Assembly: GCA_008933995.1 (NCBI GenBank)
Contig: WARS01000015.1
Location: 6,508,861-6,572,860, forward strand
DNA: 64,000 nt
Source of the DNA: Datnioides undecimradiatus
Taxonomy: Eukaryota > Chordata > Actinopteri > Lobotiformes > Datnioididae
Direction: 5' to 3'
The notes beneath the pieces were generated by a model that saw only the letters and a list, made by a program, of their open reading frames with translations, was not told where the DNA came from and searched no databases. A program made the position numbers and the translations under genes. Of the stretch, positions 15,877 through 25,965 are shown in pieces. The first letter of the stretch is position 1; each line of letters begins with the position of its first letter.

Positions 15877-16440
15877 TCACTTCTTGGCTGCGGCCCTGGT
15901 CCTGGTAGACTTCGCGACCATGCGTTTGACCTTCTTAGGACTCTTTGGCTTCTTGGGCTTCTTGGCCGCAGCGGGCCTCTTTGCCTTCTTAGGACTCTTC
16001 GCCTTCCTCTTTTTCTTAGGTGATTTCTTGGCTGTTGGAGTGGCTTCTCCGGCTGCTTTCTTGACTCTGGTCTTCTTCACTTTTTTCGCCTTTGGCTTCT
16101 TTTTCACCACCTTCTTCTTTCGAGGTGTGGGGGGCTTCTTGTTCAGCTTGAAGGAGCCCGAAGCTCCGGTGCCTTTGGTTTGGACCAGAGATTTATTGGC
16201 CACCAAGCGCCTGATGGCGATGAGGATTCTAGCTCTGTTCTTCACTACATCGTATCCCCCGGCTTTCAGAGCTTTCTTCAGGGCCGCCAAGGACATGCCG
16301 CCGCGCTGTGTGGACGCGGACAAGGCCTTCAGTATCAGGTCTGATACTGAGGGACCCGTATTCTTCTTCTGAGACTTGACTCTCTTCTTGGGGGATTTGG
16401 CCGGAGTCGGCGCGGGTAAAGCAATCGCAGGAGAAGACAT
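15877..16440 (-). CDS. Linker histone H1 (intronless, 187 aa)
   Basis: Single-exon gene. The frame extends upstream of 16440, but the ATG there starts [19 protein letters not shown], a normal H1 beginning. Residues 1-27 form the N-tail and 28-102 the winged-helix globular domain ([47 protein letters not shown]). From about 103 to 187 there is a Lys/Ala/Pro-rich tail with SPKK-type repeats that binds linker DNA. The [13 protein letters not shown] region is canonical. Helix 3 ([19 protein letters not shown]) differs from somatic H1 (KNNSRIKLGLKSLV), so this is a diverged subtype; it is not H1.0 or H1.10 by its globular domain. It has no core-histone neighbours in the window. An open frame on the opposite strand is only the mirror of its Lys codons. 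Confidence 0.93.
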   Translation of the reverse strand: MSSPAIALPAPTPAKSPKKRVKSQKKNTGPSVSDLILKALSASTQRGGMSLAALKKALKAGGYDVVKNRARILIAIRRLVANKSLVQTKGTGASGSFKLNKKPPTPRKKKVVKKKPKAKKVKKTRVKKAAGEATPTAKKSPKKKRKAKSPKKAKRPAAAKKPKKPKSPKKVKRMVAKSTRTRAAAKK

Positions 16441-16509
16441 TGTAATCGCCTTGGATGCTGTTAGTGTAAAAGACAGAGTGATATCTCTGCTGGCCCTCTT
16501 CAACAGCCT

Positions 16510-16610
16510 CAGTTTTGATAAAGCCACGATGAGAACCGTGTAGAGTGAGTCTCGCCACCTCAGTGCGCCTCTTCTGTCCCCCTCAAACTTGATCAAGTTT
16601 GTGTTTTCTC
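16510..16610 (-). promoter_or_regulatory. H1 promoter with H1-box and palindrome
   Basis: On the minus strand AAACACAAA (plus 16598-16606) matches the H1-box of replication-type H1 promoters. It overlaps the perfect 18-bp palindrome CAAACTTGATCAAGTTTG (16584-16601). A TATA-like CTTTATCAAA lies at about 16515-16524, some 80 bases downstream and 75 bases before the ATG. The order H1-box, then TATA, fits H1 promoters. I see no CCAAT box between them. Confidence 0.5.
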
Positions 16611-18016
16611 CAGATGGATTATTCTCTAAAATCCCTGCGTAAAGTGCTGCAAATCCATATAAGAAATAGAAAATAGGAATCCGCGTAATCTTTACTATCC
16701 CTATCTATATTTTTAACGCCTAAAATAAAACATATTAAAGATTGTTGTGTATTATTCCGCAGCTGGCAGTTGTAGCGCCCCATTTCAGACTTGTATTTTG
16801 AACATTTTAACAAAGTTACACCCTCTAAACAATGACGTACAGACCTTTGTAATAAAATTAGCCTATGTAGTAATGTGGTTGATACACTGGCTCCAAAGCG
16901 TTGTTTAATTTCAAACGTTTTTTCTCATTAAATTCATTTAAAGACGAGCAAAGAAACACAGTTGCCTAGTTTACACGCCATACGGTGACCTCGATATATT
17001 GTAGATATAAATTCCTGACACGCGGAAGGATGCAGGTCCGTTTAATTAAAGTATGTGATGAAAAAAACTTAATAACAGATAATTAAGATTTATGTCACCG
17101 CATGTTATATTGTGAAAGTATGACTGTCCGGACTCTGTCTCCTCTTTGTGGAGGGAAATGGACCTCAGCCAGAATTAGAGTTATCAGCCTGTGAGGAGGG
17201 GCGGCCAGAGAAACGAATTTAAGAATAATTTTACCGGGTCTTTTTGAAAATTTTGGCTCCTCATAAAGTGAGGGACGCATTCACATTGGTATGCAGTTAT
17301 GTATGTTTGAAACCAGTTGCTGCTAAACTGTTGCTTGTTATTCATGCTCCTTACTACAAACTGATATAAAGATTATTTAACCAGCGTCTCATGAATTCTC
17401 TGATAAGCTACTGTTATGGAAAGCAGCCTTCTGAGTATCTTTCCATAGTCATATCAGTGTACACTTATAAAAGGTCTATTTTCATTCACACTCAAGAATT
17501 CACGATTTAGGCCACCAGTGTTGCAATCAGTGTCTTTTTCCTCTTTAAGGTTAGTATCAGTATTAATCTCAAAAATCCCATGTCAACAGACTGTAAGAGT
17601 ATCAATAATCATTTTCTGCTCTTTTGTTGTTTGTGCATCAGATTATATGACTTACAGATGAATAATTAGGTTTTTTTGGAATAGTTTATTTATCATAATT
17701 ACTGCAAATGCAGTCTGTTTTCTGATGTGTTTACAAACATTACGTAAGTTAAACTTATATAACAAGTTCATTTGTTTTGTCAGTCCTTGAAGTTCACAGA
17801 TTGTGCCTTTAATGCACTTTTTATTGGATTTCCATGATTTTGACCTGCAAATATAAAAGTTAAATCTTGACCTCTAACCTTAAACCAACAGCTGTCTTAC
17901 TCTTTGGTTTTATTTATTTTAAACTGGAGCTGATTGCAGGTCAGATGGATTGAAATATTTTGTTATCTTTGTCTCTCTCCTTTGCACTTTCTCCCTCCAT
18001 TTTGTTTCATTAAGGT

Positions 18017-18064
<48 letters not shown>

Positions 18065-19100
18065 TGTCAGGGTGCAGATTGGCAAATGCTGACCCGCCTT
18101 ATGTTGTGAACTGATAGCGCCTCCTCCTGTTACACTCAAATATACAAACACACACACATTGCACACAGTAGGCCTATTACAGAGTGAGTCACATTAGCTT
18201 CAATAAACATGAAGCTGACATCAGATCAGATTAAGTTGTAATTATATCAGCTGCGAACGTGAACCGGGAGTGAGAGAAACTCACTCAGTAACTCACCTCA
18301 TGTGACACAGTCCTGTCCGCAGTTTGGATTTGACCTTATTTTTGTGGCTGACGTGTTGTCCCCATAATTGAACTGAAATTAAATTATGTGATTTTGTTGT
18401 GGAAGGAGTCTATCTGTGTTTGTAGTGAGAGGAACAGCTGTTTCCTCATGTAGTGCTCCCTCCTTTAAAAGTTCCATAAAGTGTATGTGGATTATATCAG
18501 CAGTATTCAGCCCTACAAATACCTCTGTGATACAACTGAGGCATTCACATCATGTCAGCAGATAAAAGCCTGCCCTCCCTTCATTTAAATAGTGTTAATA
18601 AAACTGTTGTTTTGAAACAGGGAACTCTCACAGCCCTTTCTTGTCTGTGTCAATGGAGCCCGTAAATAACTCTGTTCCTGTTAACTGCTGAGGAACAGAG
18701 GAGGGGATCATCACTGTCATCCAATCAATGACCCTTTTAAACTTCATTCATGACAGGCTCACAATTCCCTTGAAAGCAGTCATTCAGTGACTAATTTGTA
18801 GATACAGTAAGTTTGTGTCACAAAAAAACCTTCAGAAACACATATTTTTTTAACCAAGGTGTAAACTAAAAAAAGATAATTGTAGTTTGGTAGGTTGTTG
18901 TTTTATCCAAGTAAAATTTAAATTGGATCCCATAAGCAAACAAAAAGTGTGATTATCAAATGTGAAAACATGTTAACCCAAACATTTGTCAAAGTGCTGA
19001 ACCAGAACAAAATGCCTCTAAATCTGGACAATAATTATAATAATTATAATTTTATCATTCAAGTCTTTGGCTCTGTTGGTTTATGTCTTTGTGTAAGTGA
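16611..19100. other. Intergenic region between H1 and the tetraspanin
   Basis: AT-rich with no supported gene. It contains the GT microsatellite at 18020-18062. Short open frames at 16619-16813, 17095-17280, 17963-18166 and 18949-19158 resemble nothing known. Confidence 0.5.
18020..18062. repeat. (GT)n microsatellite
   Basis: About 21 uninterrupted GT units. Confidence 0.95.
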
Positions 19101-19102
19101 AG

Positions 19103-19306
19103 TAGCCCTCCAGCAGGTGAATCAGAGGAAAAACCAACATGGACGTCACTGTTTATAGTCTAATACGTGGAGGTGACTTTTCTGTTAAGCTTGATAGACT
19201 ACAGAACTGTGCTGCAGCTGTGTGATGATTAAAAATATGATTATTTGTCATATGTGAGGGATCAGTTGTGTGCTGTGAGACAAAAATAAATTAGCCCTCC
19301 AGCAGG
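19103..19306 (+). mobile_element. Short unclassified insertion (left copy) flanked by 15-bp direct repeats
   Basis: A 174-base body (19118-19291) is bounded by two identical 15-mers, tagccctccagcagg, at 19103-19117 and 19292-19306. These look like a target-site duplication of retroposon length. The body begins TGAATCAGAGGAAAAACC and ends ACAAAAATAAAT, which could be an A-rich tail. An inverted copy lies at 20286-20472. I see no tRNA-type A or B boxes and no open frame. It sits about 230 bases upstream of the tetraspanin ATG. The family is not recognised. Confidence 0.6.
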
Positions 19307-19537
19307 GGCGTCGGAAGAGGAGCTGGAGGATGGACAGACCTGTTCTGGTTCTCCTCCCCAAAGCATGTGACCATGTGATCACAGTCACTGCAGCCAGACA
19401 GATTGAGAAAACTTGTGACCAGCAGCAGCGGCAGGAGGAGGAACAGAGAAGGCAGCAGTTCAGCGCTCTGCTTGATAAAAACTGGACCGCAGCGACTCCA
19501 CAGTCCTCCCTGAGTCTCTCCAGCTCCGTCGGACAAC
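19307..19537 (+). promoter_or_regulatory. Tetraspanin promoter / 5' UTR with tandem CATGTGA E-boxes
   Basis: Two adjacent E-boxes, CATGTGAC (19364-19371) and CATGTGAT (19372-19379), lie about 170 bases before the ATG. On the other strand both read TCACATG, the T-flanked form preferred by MITF/TFE factors. A GC-rich purine stretch follows up to the start codon. The TSS is not visible. Confidence 0.4.
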
Positions 19538-22500
19538 ATGGACTGCGGAATTTTCACGTCCAAGACCGTCCTCCTCTTCCTCAGCTTGGTGTTTTGGGTA
19601 AGTCGCGGTGCTGTTGTTTGCAGTCCACCTGCAGAGATTTGAATCCACATAAACTGCGCTCTAGGGTAGAGCCAACAGCGCAGCATCCTCAGAGTCACGC
19701 TGTTTTGTTATGAGGCCTGTGTGTTTAAATCAGAATTATGACTTGATCAACATCCTGCCAGCTTGCCTCAGTTTTCTGGCCACAGCCACCATCGCTATAC
19801 TGTACTTTCCCATTTCTCTTTCACCATAAAGCAGCTCAGATCTGCCTTTTTAAAACAATCAAGTGACTCCAACAGTGAATATTTCCATTAATGTGATTTA
19901 AGCTCATCTGTGTTCAGAGGAGCAATGACTTGCCCAATTTTTTATGTAACTCAGCCAGGCTGAACTTTGACTCATTCAGTGTTTGCCTGGAGCTCTTTTC
20001 TGTCTTAGAGGAAAATGGGTTTTGAAGGAGCAGAGTTTCTGCGTGTCTGTGGCTGATGTCTGTGTAATTTGATTACTGTGAGAGGGAAATGGCCTCTGTG
20101 CGCTTGTGTGTATTTGCAAGAGAAGTCACAGACACGGTTCATCTCTTTTCATTTAAATTTCCTCAAATCCATTTTTTACTTCTTTACTCTCCATCTTCCC
20201 CCTAGTCTAATGCTTTGTCTCTTGTCATTTCTTTAAACGTAAAGTTTGATTGATCACTTTGGTTTTTTGAGTGCACAGATGGTTGAATTTATTTTTGTCT
20301 CACAGCTAAGTGTTACACACAACTGATCCCTCACATATAACAAATAATCATATTTTTAATCATCACACAGCTGCAGCACAGTTCTGCAGTCTATCAAGCT
20401 TTACTGAAAAGTCACGTCCACGTATTAGACTATAAACAGTAACGCCCATGTTGGTTTTTCCTCTGATTCACCAGCACTTAGAGTCTGCTAGATTTAGTTG
20501 GGAATGTCCCTACTGTTTTTCATTTGTATATTGGTTTTTTTTTTTATTTTAATCCATGTCATCACACTTATTGAATTTCCTGATATATCAAGACTCTCAA
20601 GAGTGTGGAGGAACTCAGAACTGTGCTGTTTCACATTTTGACCCAGGTTGACAACTCAGGCGTAGACAAGGTGCTTGGGGGCAGGGGGGGATTAATTCAA
20701 TCAAAATATTAAATTATCCCTTCAAACTCTGCCTGACCCACTGATAGGACTGTTTTCATAAAATCATATTATGCTGATAAACTTTGTGCAAACCCCGAAA
20801 GTTGATTATTTTTTTTAAGTCTTTTGGAGTTCGCAAAGTTTCAAATGTAGGCACACAATATGTCCTGAATTTTGCACTGAATTATCCACTTAATTAGAAT
20901 ACGTTCATTTGATGTTTCTTGGTTCAAGTGAATAAGTTTATGTATCTCATCGTGCCATAAAAAAGTTTTTTTCAAACAAATTTAAGGTTAATGTGTTGTG
21001 GATGTTTGGAAGCACATGAGCAGAAATGTCATGGCTGCTTTCCCTCCCAGTTTGCCAAACATGTCTGCCCCCTCCCCTGGTTTAAGATACTGTACTAGTA
21101 CGTTTCTCGTGCAGGGGCCCAGCTGAAAATCAGCCCCCCACAGATCCAGAAAGATCGCCTCAGAGGTTTGTCACATTCCAGAGAAGTGGCACTGTGAATG
21201 GGGGCTATACGTTGTGTAAGCCTCTTTGTGCTGCTTCTTAGGCACAAGATCAGAGTTTCTGGAAAGATTAGGGGTGAGAGATGGAGAGAGGGTGGGGGTG
21301 GTGGACGGGGAAGGTTAGAGGCACTACCCTACATGGATCCCGTGACCATGGAGTGATTAAGAGAAGTGAGTCATGAGGCTGAAGAGGTAGAGGATGAATG
21401 ATCATTAGTCCACATAAAACTCACACATGCTCATGCACGAACAAAGACATGCGCACATTCTTGAACTCACCTCAACACAGGGGAAGTGAAAACAACACTA
21501 ATGTTCAGTCACACATGAAGGGGAATTTCTGCTTTTGCTCCTTTATAAGTAGTTGCGTTATGTTTTTGCCATAAATTTTCCAGCACGCAAAGGGAAATAA
21601 AGCAGATCAGATATTCTCATGTTCAGACTGTGTGCTGCCACAGAACATAAACACAGGATGCACACAAACATCTGCTGTATTTGAGTGTAAACTAATTTGC
21701 AGATCTGAGGTGTTGCGTATGCTGCTGTAATCACTCAGCTTTTGGGCTTCTTTTATCACACAGTGGACTTTGAATCCTTGACACATCAAGTCTGATACAG
21801 TGAGTTTCAAAGGTCGTAGAGAAGTTACAAGTGCCAGTGATGAGATCAATACTTCACAGCCACCTTCTTGAAGTTTCCTTAGGTTTAAGACCTTAAAATA
21901 TAGAGTCATCTCAGACCAGATCACAGAACAGTCCCTGCGATTCTGTGATTGACCCATATTCAGTACAGTCTTATGATTGGTGAGCTCACTATTAAAGCAT
22001 GACTTTTAGAAAGGTTATGATCATGGTGTGACTTAATGCCTAATGCACATCCGACTGCACTGGGACAGACTGTCTGTGTTCATCACATGACATCGCAGCA
22101 GATAGTAAAAGAACAATTCTCTTTGTGCCTTATCTAATGGAGTTTTAACAAGCAGCTTTGTTCTCTCATTGTACTTGATGCTATTAATAAATGTGGGTAG
22201 ACGTATGGATGTCTGTATCTCTTCTATCCTTCGTCGTATATATGCCATGTTAATAGAACAGGACCAAATTGACTGATTCATGAATTAAATATTAAACAAA
22301 ACAAAAAAACACATCTCTTTCCTGTCAGCTGTTTGGTTCCTTTCAACCACAGCACAGAGAGAAAACACAGGTCATGTGACACATTCCTTCAATTGTATCA
22401 GGGCGTGTTTGTTTCTGCAGTACTCTGCCTTGTTAAATGCAAAGTCTAAGTATGTGGATGTCTGAAAACCTCAATGATCCATGGCCTAATGATTGCTGAC

Positions 22501-23582
22501 TCTATGGCACGTGCCTAAATAACAGGAGAGGACAGTGTCCGAGTGTGTAACTTCTTAAATTAGCTCTTTATGTAGAATGATTTGTGCTTTAAAAATGATA
22601 AAATGCATACTTGTCTTTGTATAATTATTTTAATGTAGACTTTTATTTTGCTGTTTATTCCCAGTAAAAAACTAAAAATAAAAAATAAAAAATTAAGTCA
22701 CGCATCCAAAATAGGAGAACTGAAGTCATGTAATGGTCATGTCATAAAGATAGATGTATTCTCAACTTCTCTCTCATATCTACTAAAAATATATGTTAAT
22801 CGTTGGATGTTTCTAACTATAACAATATGGCAAACTTTTTTCGTCCCTCCCTGCAGGCTGCAGGTGCAGCGTTGGCATACGTCGGAGCCTATGTGATCAG
22901 GAGCTATGACAACTTTGGCAGCTTCATTCAGGACAAGTACACATTGATCCCAGCGGCGATCATTATCGGCATCAGCGTGGTGATGTTCATTTTCGGTCTA
23001 GTGGGATGCTGTGCCACAATCCGGGAGTCCAAAGTCGGCCTTAGCTTTGTGAGTTTAGCTTGGTTTGTAACTCTCTTACCTTTGTTACTCACCATCTTTG
23101 ATGTCTCACTACATTTCTCACTTCTTTCCTTTTCATTTCTGTCCAGTTCTTTGTGATCATCATGCTGATCTTTGCAGCTGAAGTGACTGCTTTGGTATTT
23201 AGCTTCATCTACCAAAATAAGGTAAGTAGCAGACATTGTTCTGTTGTCGTAACTGTACAATGTCCAATATAGTTTAAATTAGATATTAGACTATATTTCA
23301 TGGCAATCAACAAATTGTGTTTTCCTCTGTGTCTGTGCAGATAGGTGCAGACTTGGAGCACTCAATGAACAGTGTCTTTGCAAATTATAATGGACAGAAT
23401 GCTGAGAGCAAAGCCGTAGACTACCTGCAGACTCAGGTTGGTGTTATGTTCTGCTGTAGGTTTATAAATAACCTTGATTTGACACTTGTAGTTTCAAATC
23501 TTCTGCTTCATTTGCTTTCTTTTCTGCTTGCTTACTTTCACTTCCCTTACTTTACTTCCTCTATACTTTACATTTATTCCTG

Positions 23583-23649
<67 letters not shown>

Positions 23650-25880
23650 CAAAAGAGCAACAGATGAAAATACAGTTCATTGTATATTTTGTCTTAACTC
23701 TTTCCAGTTAATTTCTAACAGTAACAGTTGGATAAAAGCATCTGCCAAATAGAATTGTAGAATAGTAGAAATCACTGTACAAGATGCATGGTCAAATGTA
23801 TCAGGGAATTTGTGGCACAGCTAAAATTATATGTGAGAGAAAAATCTTCTACCTTAGACAGCATCTGGGCTTTTCTCTTCATGCTCTTTATGCACCACAT
23901 TCACACCTCTGCATCCTGCACTGATCAAAGTCATCGTGGGCAATATAGGAAAGAATAAACAAGACTTCATGCATCCCTGCACCATAACTCATCCACTGTT
24001 GTAGGTTGAAGCTTTGGAGTCCTATGGTATCACTCTTCCCTTTAGTTATTAATTTATGATATCTCTTTCTCAGTGTAATATAATATTTATTTACCTCTCT
24101 GTTCTCTCGTCGTCTCTGTGCAGCTGGTGTGCTGTGGTGTTCTAAATTACACCAACTGGTCCAACACTACCTGGTTTACCAGCCACAACAACACTGTGCC
24201 GCACTCCTGCTGTAAAAACAGTACATCCACACAGTGCACTGGCAGATTGGATCAACTGGACCTGCTTAACACAGAGGTAAAACATACAGAAGCTACATGT
24301 TTGTCCTTTTGACATAAATACTGTATATTTGGTATTTCTTTGTACTTTCACTGCCTCTCAAAATGAGAAGACTGTATTACACTGAATGATGTTAATGCAT
24401 TTGTGACTCAAAATATAAAGTTTGACAAATCTTATCATCTCTCACCTCTGATACAGTTTGTGCACTGACTGTAATTGTGCCTGTATTTTAGGGTTGTCAG
24501 ATCAAGCTGAATCAACTCCTACAGGGTGTGTTGGGTTACGCCATGCTGGTCATTCTAGGCTTTGCCATCATCAAGGTAAAAACAAGGCAACTACAGATTA
24601 GCAGCTTTTGTTTTGAACATCCTCACTCTCTGTTGCAGTGCAGCAACAGATGGTGGATACATGTTATTCTCCTCTCTATGCTATGTTGCACCTCCCAGCT
24701 GCATGGATTCTGTAATCTGGGACTACCTGAATCATATGTTAGAGTTTGTTGGGGGTGCAGAACAAAGTTAAAAGACTGTTTATTAAATTACTCAGTTTGA
24801 AGATTATCTGCTCTTAAATCTACATGGTGTGATCAAAATGTTTTCAGAACGTGTCTGCTGTTCCTGAATGCACCATAGCCAGTAACAAGCAGGAAGCAGC
24901 CGCTAGCTGTTGTGAGTTAGTATACTGAGTTATGTTGATCACAAACAGGACTGGCCATGTTGTGACCTCTTTAACTGCCATGTCAGCAGTGCTTCTTGTT
25001 GCACACTGTGACTATCAACCTCAAACTTCAGCAGAGAGCAAACATCAAAGTCCATGTCAAACCAAAGCTCCGTGAATCTAAAGAGCAGTCTAATCAGTGG
25101 AAAAGCCACAGTGTCAAAGAGGGAAGTTAGGCCTTTAGATCGCAAGGACATGCTGTATGTTTTCTCTGCACAGGGGGGTTTGTGCACCATGAAATCATCT
25201 CCTGTGGTAAGACTGTCAAAAGAGAGATCAACTGCACCAGTCTGAGGCATCCAAGCTAAGATATTTGGCGCAAACGACTTGGGTGTGGGTGCACAACACA
25301 CTAAAACTGAACAAGTTGTTTTGCAACATTATCATTGCTCCCCACCTCCCCACCTGCTCTTCTCGCTAGATTTTCTTCCTCAAAATGAAATTCAGGCTTA
25401 AGAGACAGTAGAGGATGCCCAGAGGATATTGCAGAGGTGCTTTACAAGGTGACATAACTGGACTTCCAGGAAGCGATCCAAGCATGGCACAAGCACTCAG
25501 AGCAGTGTCCTGCTGCACAAGGTGAAAGCAGTCAGAGGACATTTTGATCGCACCTTATAACTAGTAATTAAGTACAATTTTTAAAAAAAAACATAAAACA
25601 AAAAAAAAAACAACAACCCTTGGAGCACTGGTTTTTCTTTGACAGAAGACAGCCCTTGATCAAAACTTTTAAATGACGAATGCAAAAAACATATACAAGA
25701 AGAACCCCTTCATTTATAGAGCAGTGCTTGTTCTGGTGCTGCTCCAGAAAATGAATTTTAAAAGCTTGTGTCTGATTACCTCCATCTTTACTTTTGCAGT
25801 TCTTTGGGATGCTGAGCGTGTGTGTGATCACCTGTAAATCTGGCAACCGGAGGAGTGGCTACCAGCCTCTCTATGCCTGA
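19538..25880 (+). CDS. tspan36: Tetraspanin, best match tspan36 (tspan3-related)
   Basis: Seven exons: 19538-19597, 22857-23048, 23147-23221, 23341-23436, 24124-24276, 24492-24575 and 25800-25880 (TGA), all GT-AG, giving 246 residues. TM1 is in the first 35 residues (TSKTVLLFLSLVFW, AAGAALAYVGAYV) and TM2 is at about 48-70, ending at the tetraspanin-typical GCCATIRESK. TM3 is at about 84-106 and TM4 at about 205-230. The large extracellular loop has CCG at 144-146, a second Cys pair (PHSCCKN) and a fourth-position Cys (GC at about 194), with N-glycosylation sequons (NYTNWSNTT). The C-terminus is GYQPLYA. Tetraspanins organise membrane microdomains; tspan36 is expressed in zebrafish pigment cells. 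The name rests on remembered similarity; tspan3 is the nearest alternative. The first intron is 3.3 kb. Confidence 0.85.
20286..20472 (-). mobile_element. Inverted second copy of the 19103 element, in tetraspanin intron 1
   Basis: The reverse complement of 20286-20472 matches 19116-19292 almost base for base; I count about 8 substitutions and one 10-base indel (TAAGTGTTAC present here only). No direct repeats are evident at its ends. With the left copy it forms an inverted pair about 980 bases apart around the first exon. Confidence 0.75.
23582..23650. repeat. (TTTC)n microsatellite
   Basis: About 17 TTTC units in intron 4 of the tetraspanin gene. Confidence 0.95.
23710..23762 (+). mobile_element. 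Fragment of a fish SINE/L2-type 3' tail
   Basis: Contains GTTGGATAAAAGCATCTGCC followed by AAATAGAATTGTAGAA. TTGGATAAAAGC(A/G)TCTGC(C/T)AAATG is a motif I recognise as very common at the 3' ends of teleost SINE/L2-related retroposons. Only the tail is visible; it follows the TTTC repeat. Confidence 0.5.
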
Positions 25881-25965
25881 ACCACTTCCTGAAACCAAAC
25901 CACCTCCTCAATTTGCTTGACTAGGTTTACTGACCACTTTTTCAGCAGTGTACCAATAAATCCAG
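25881..25965 (+). other. tspan36: Tetraspanin 3' UTR start and first poly(A) signal
   Basis: AATAAA at 25955-25960, only 75 bases after the stop. A longer 3' UTR is possible (an ATTAAA lies near 26632). Confidence 0.45.

Noticed and set aside
15884..16372. 162-residue hydrophobic open frame opposite the H1 gene
   Set aside because: It is the mirror of Lys/Ala codons of H1 (AAG read backwards gives Leu/Phe-rich sequence) and has no independent support.
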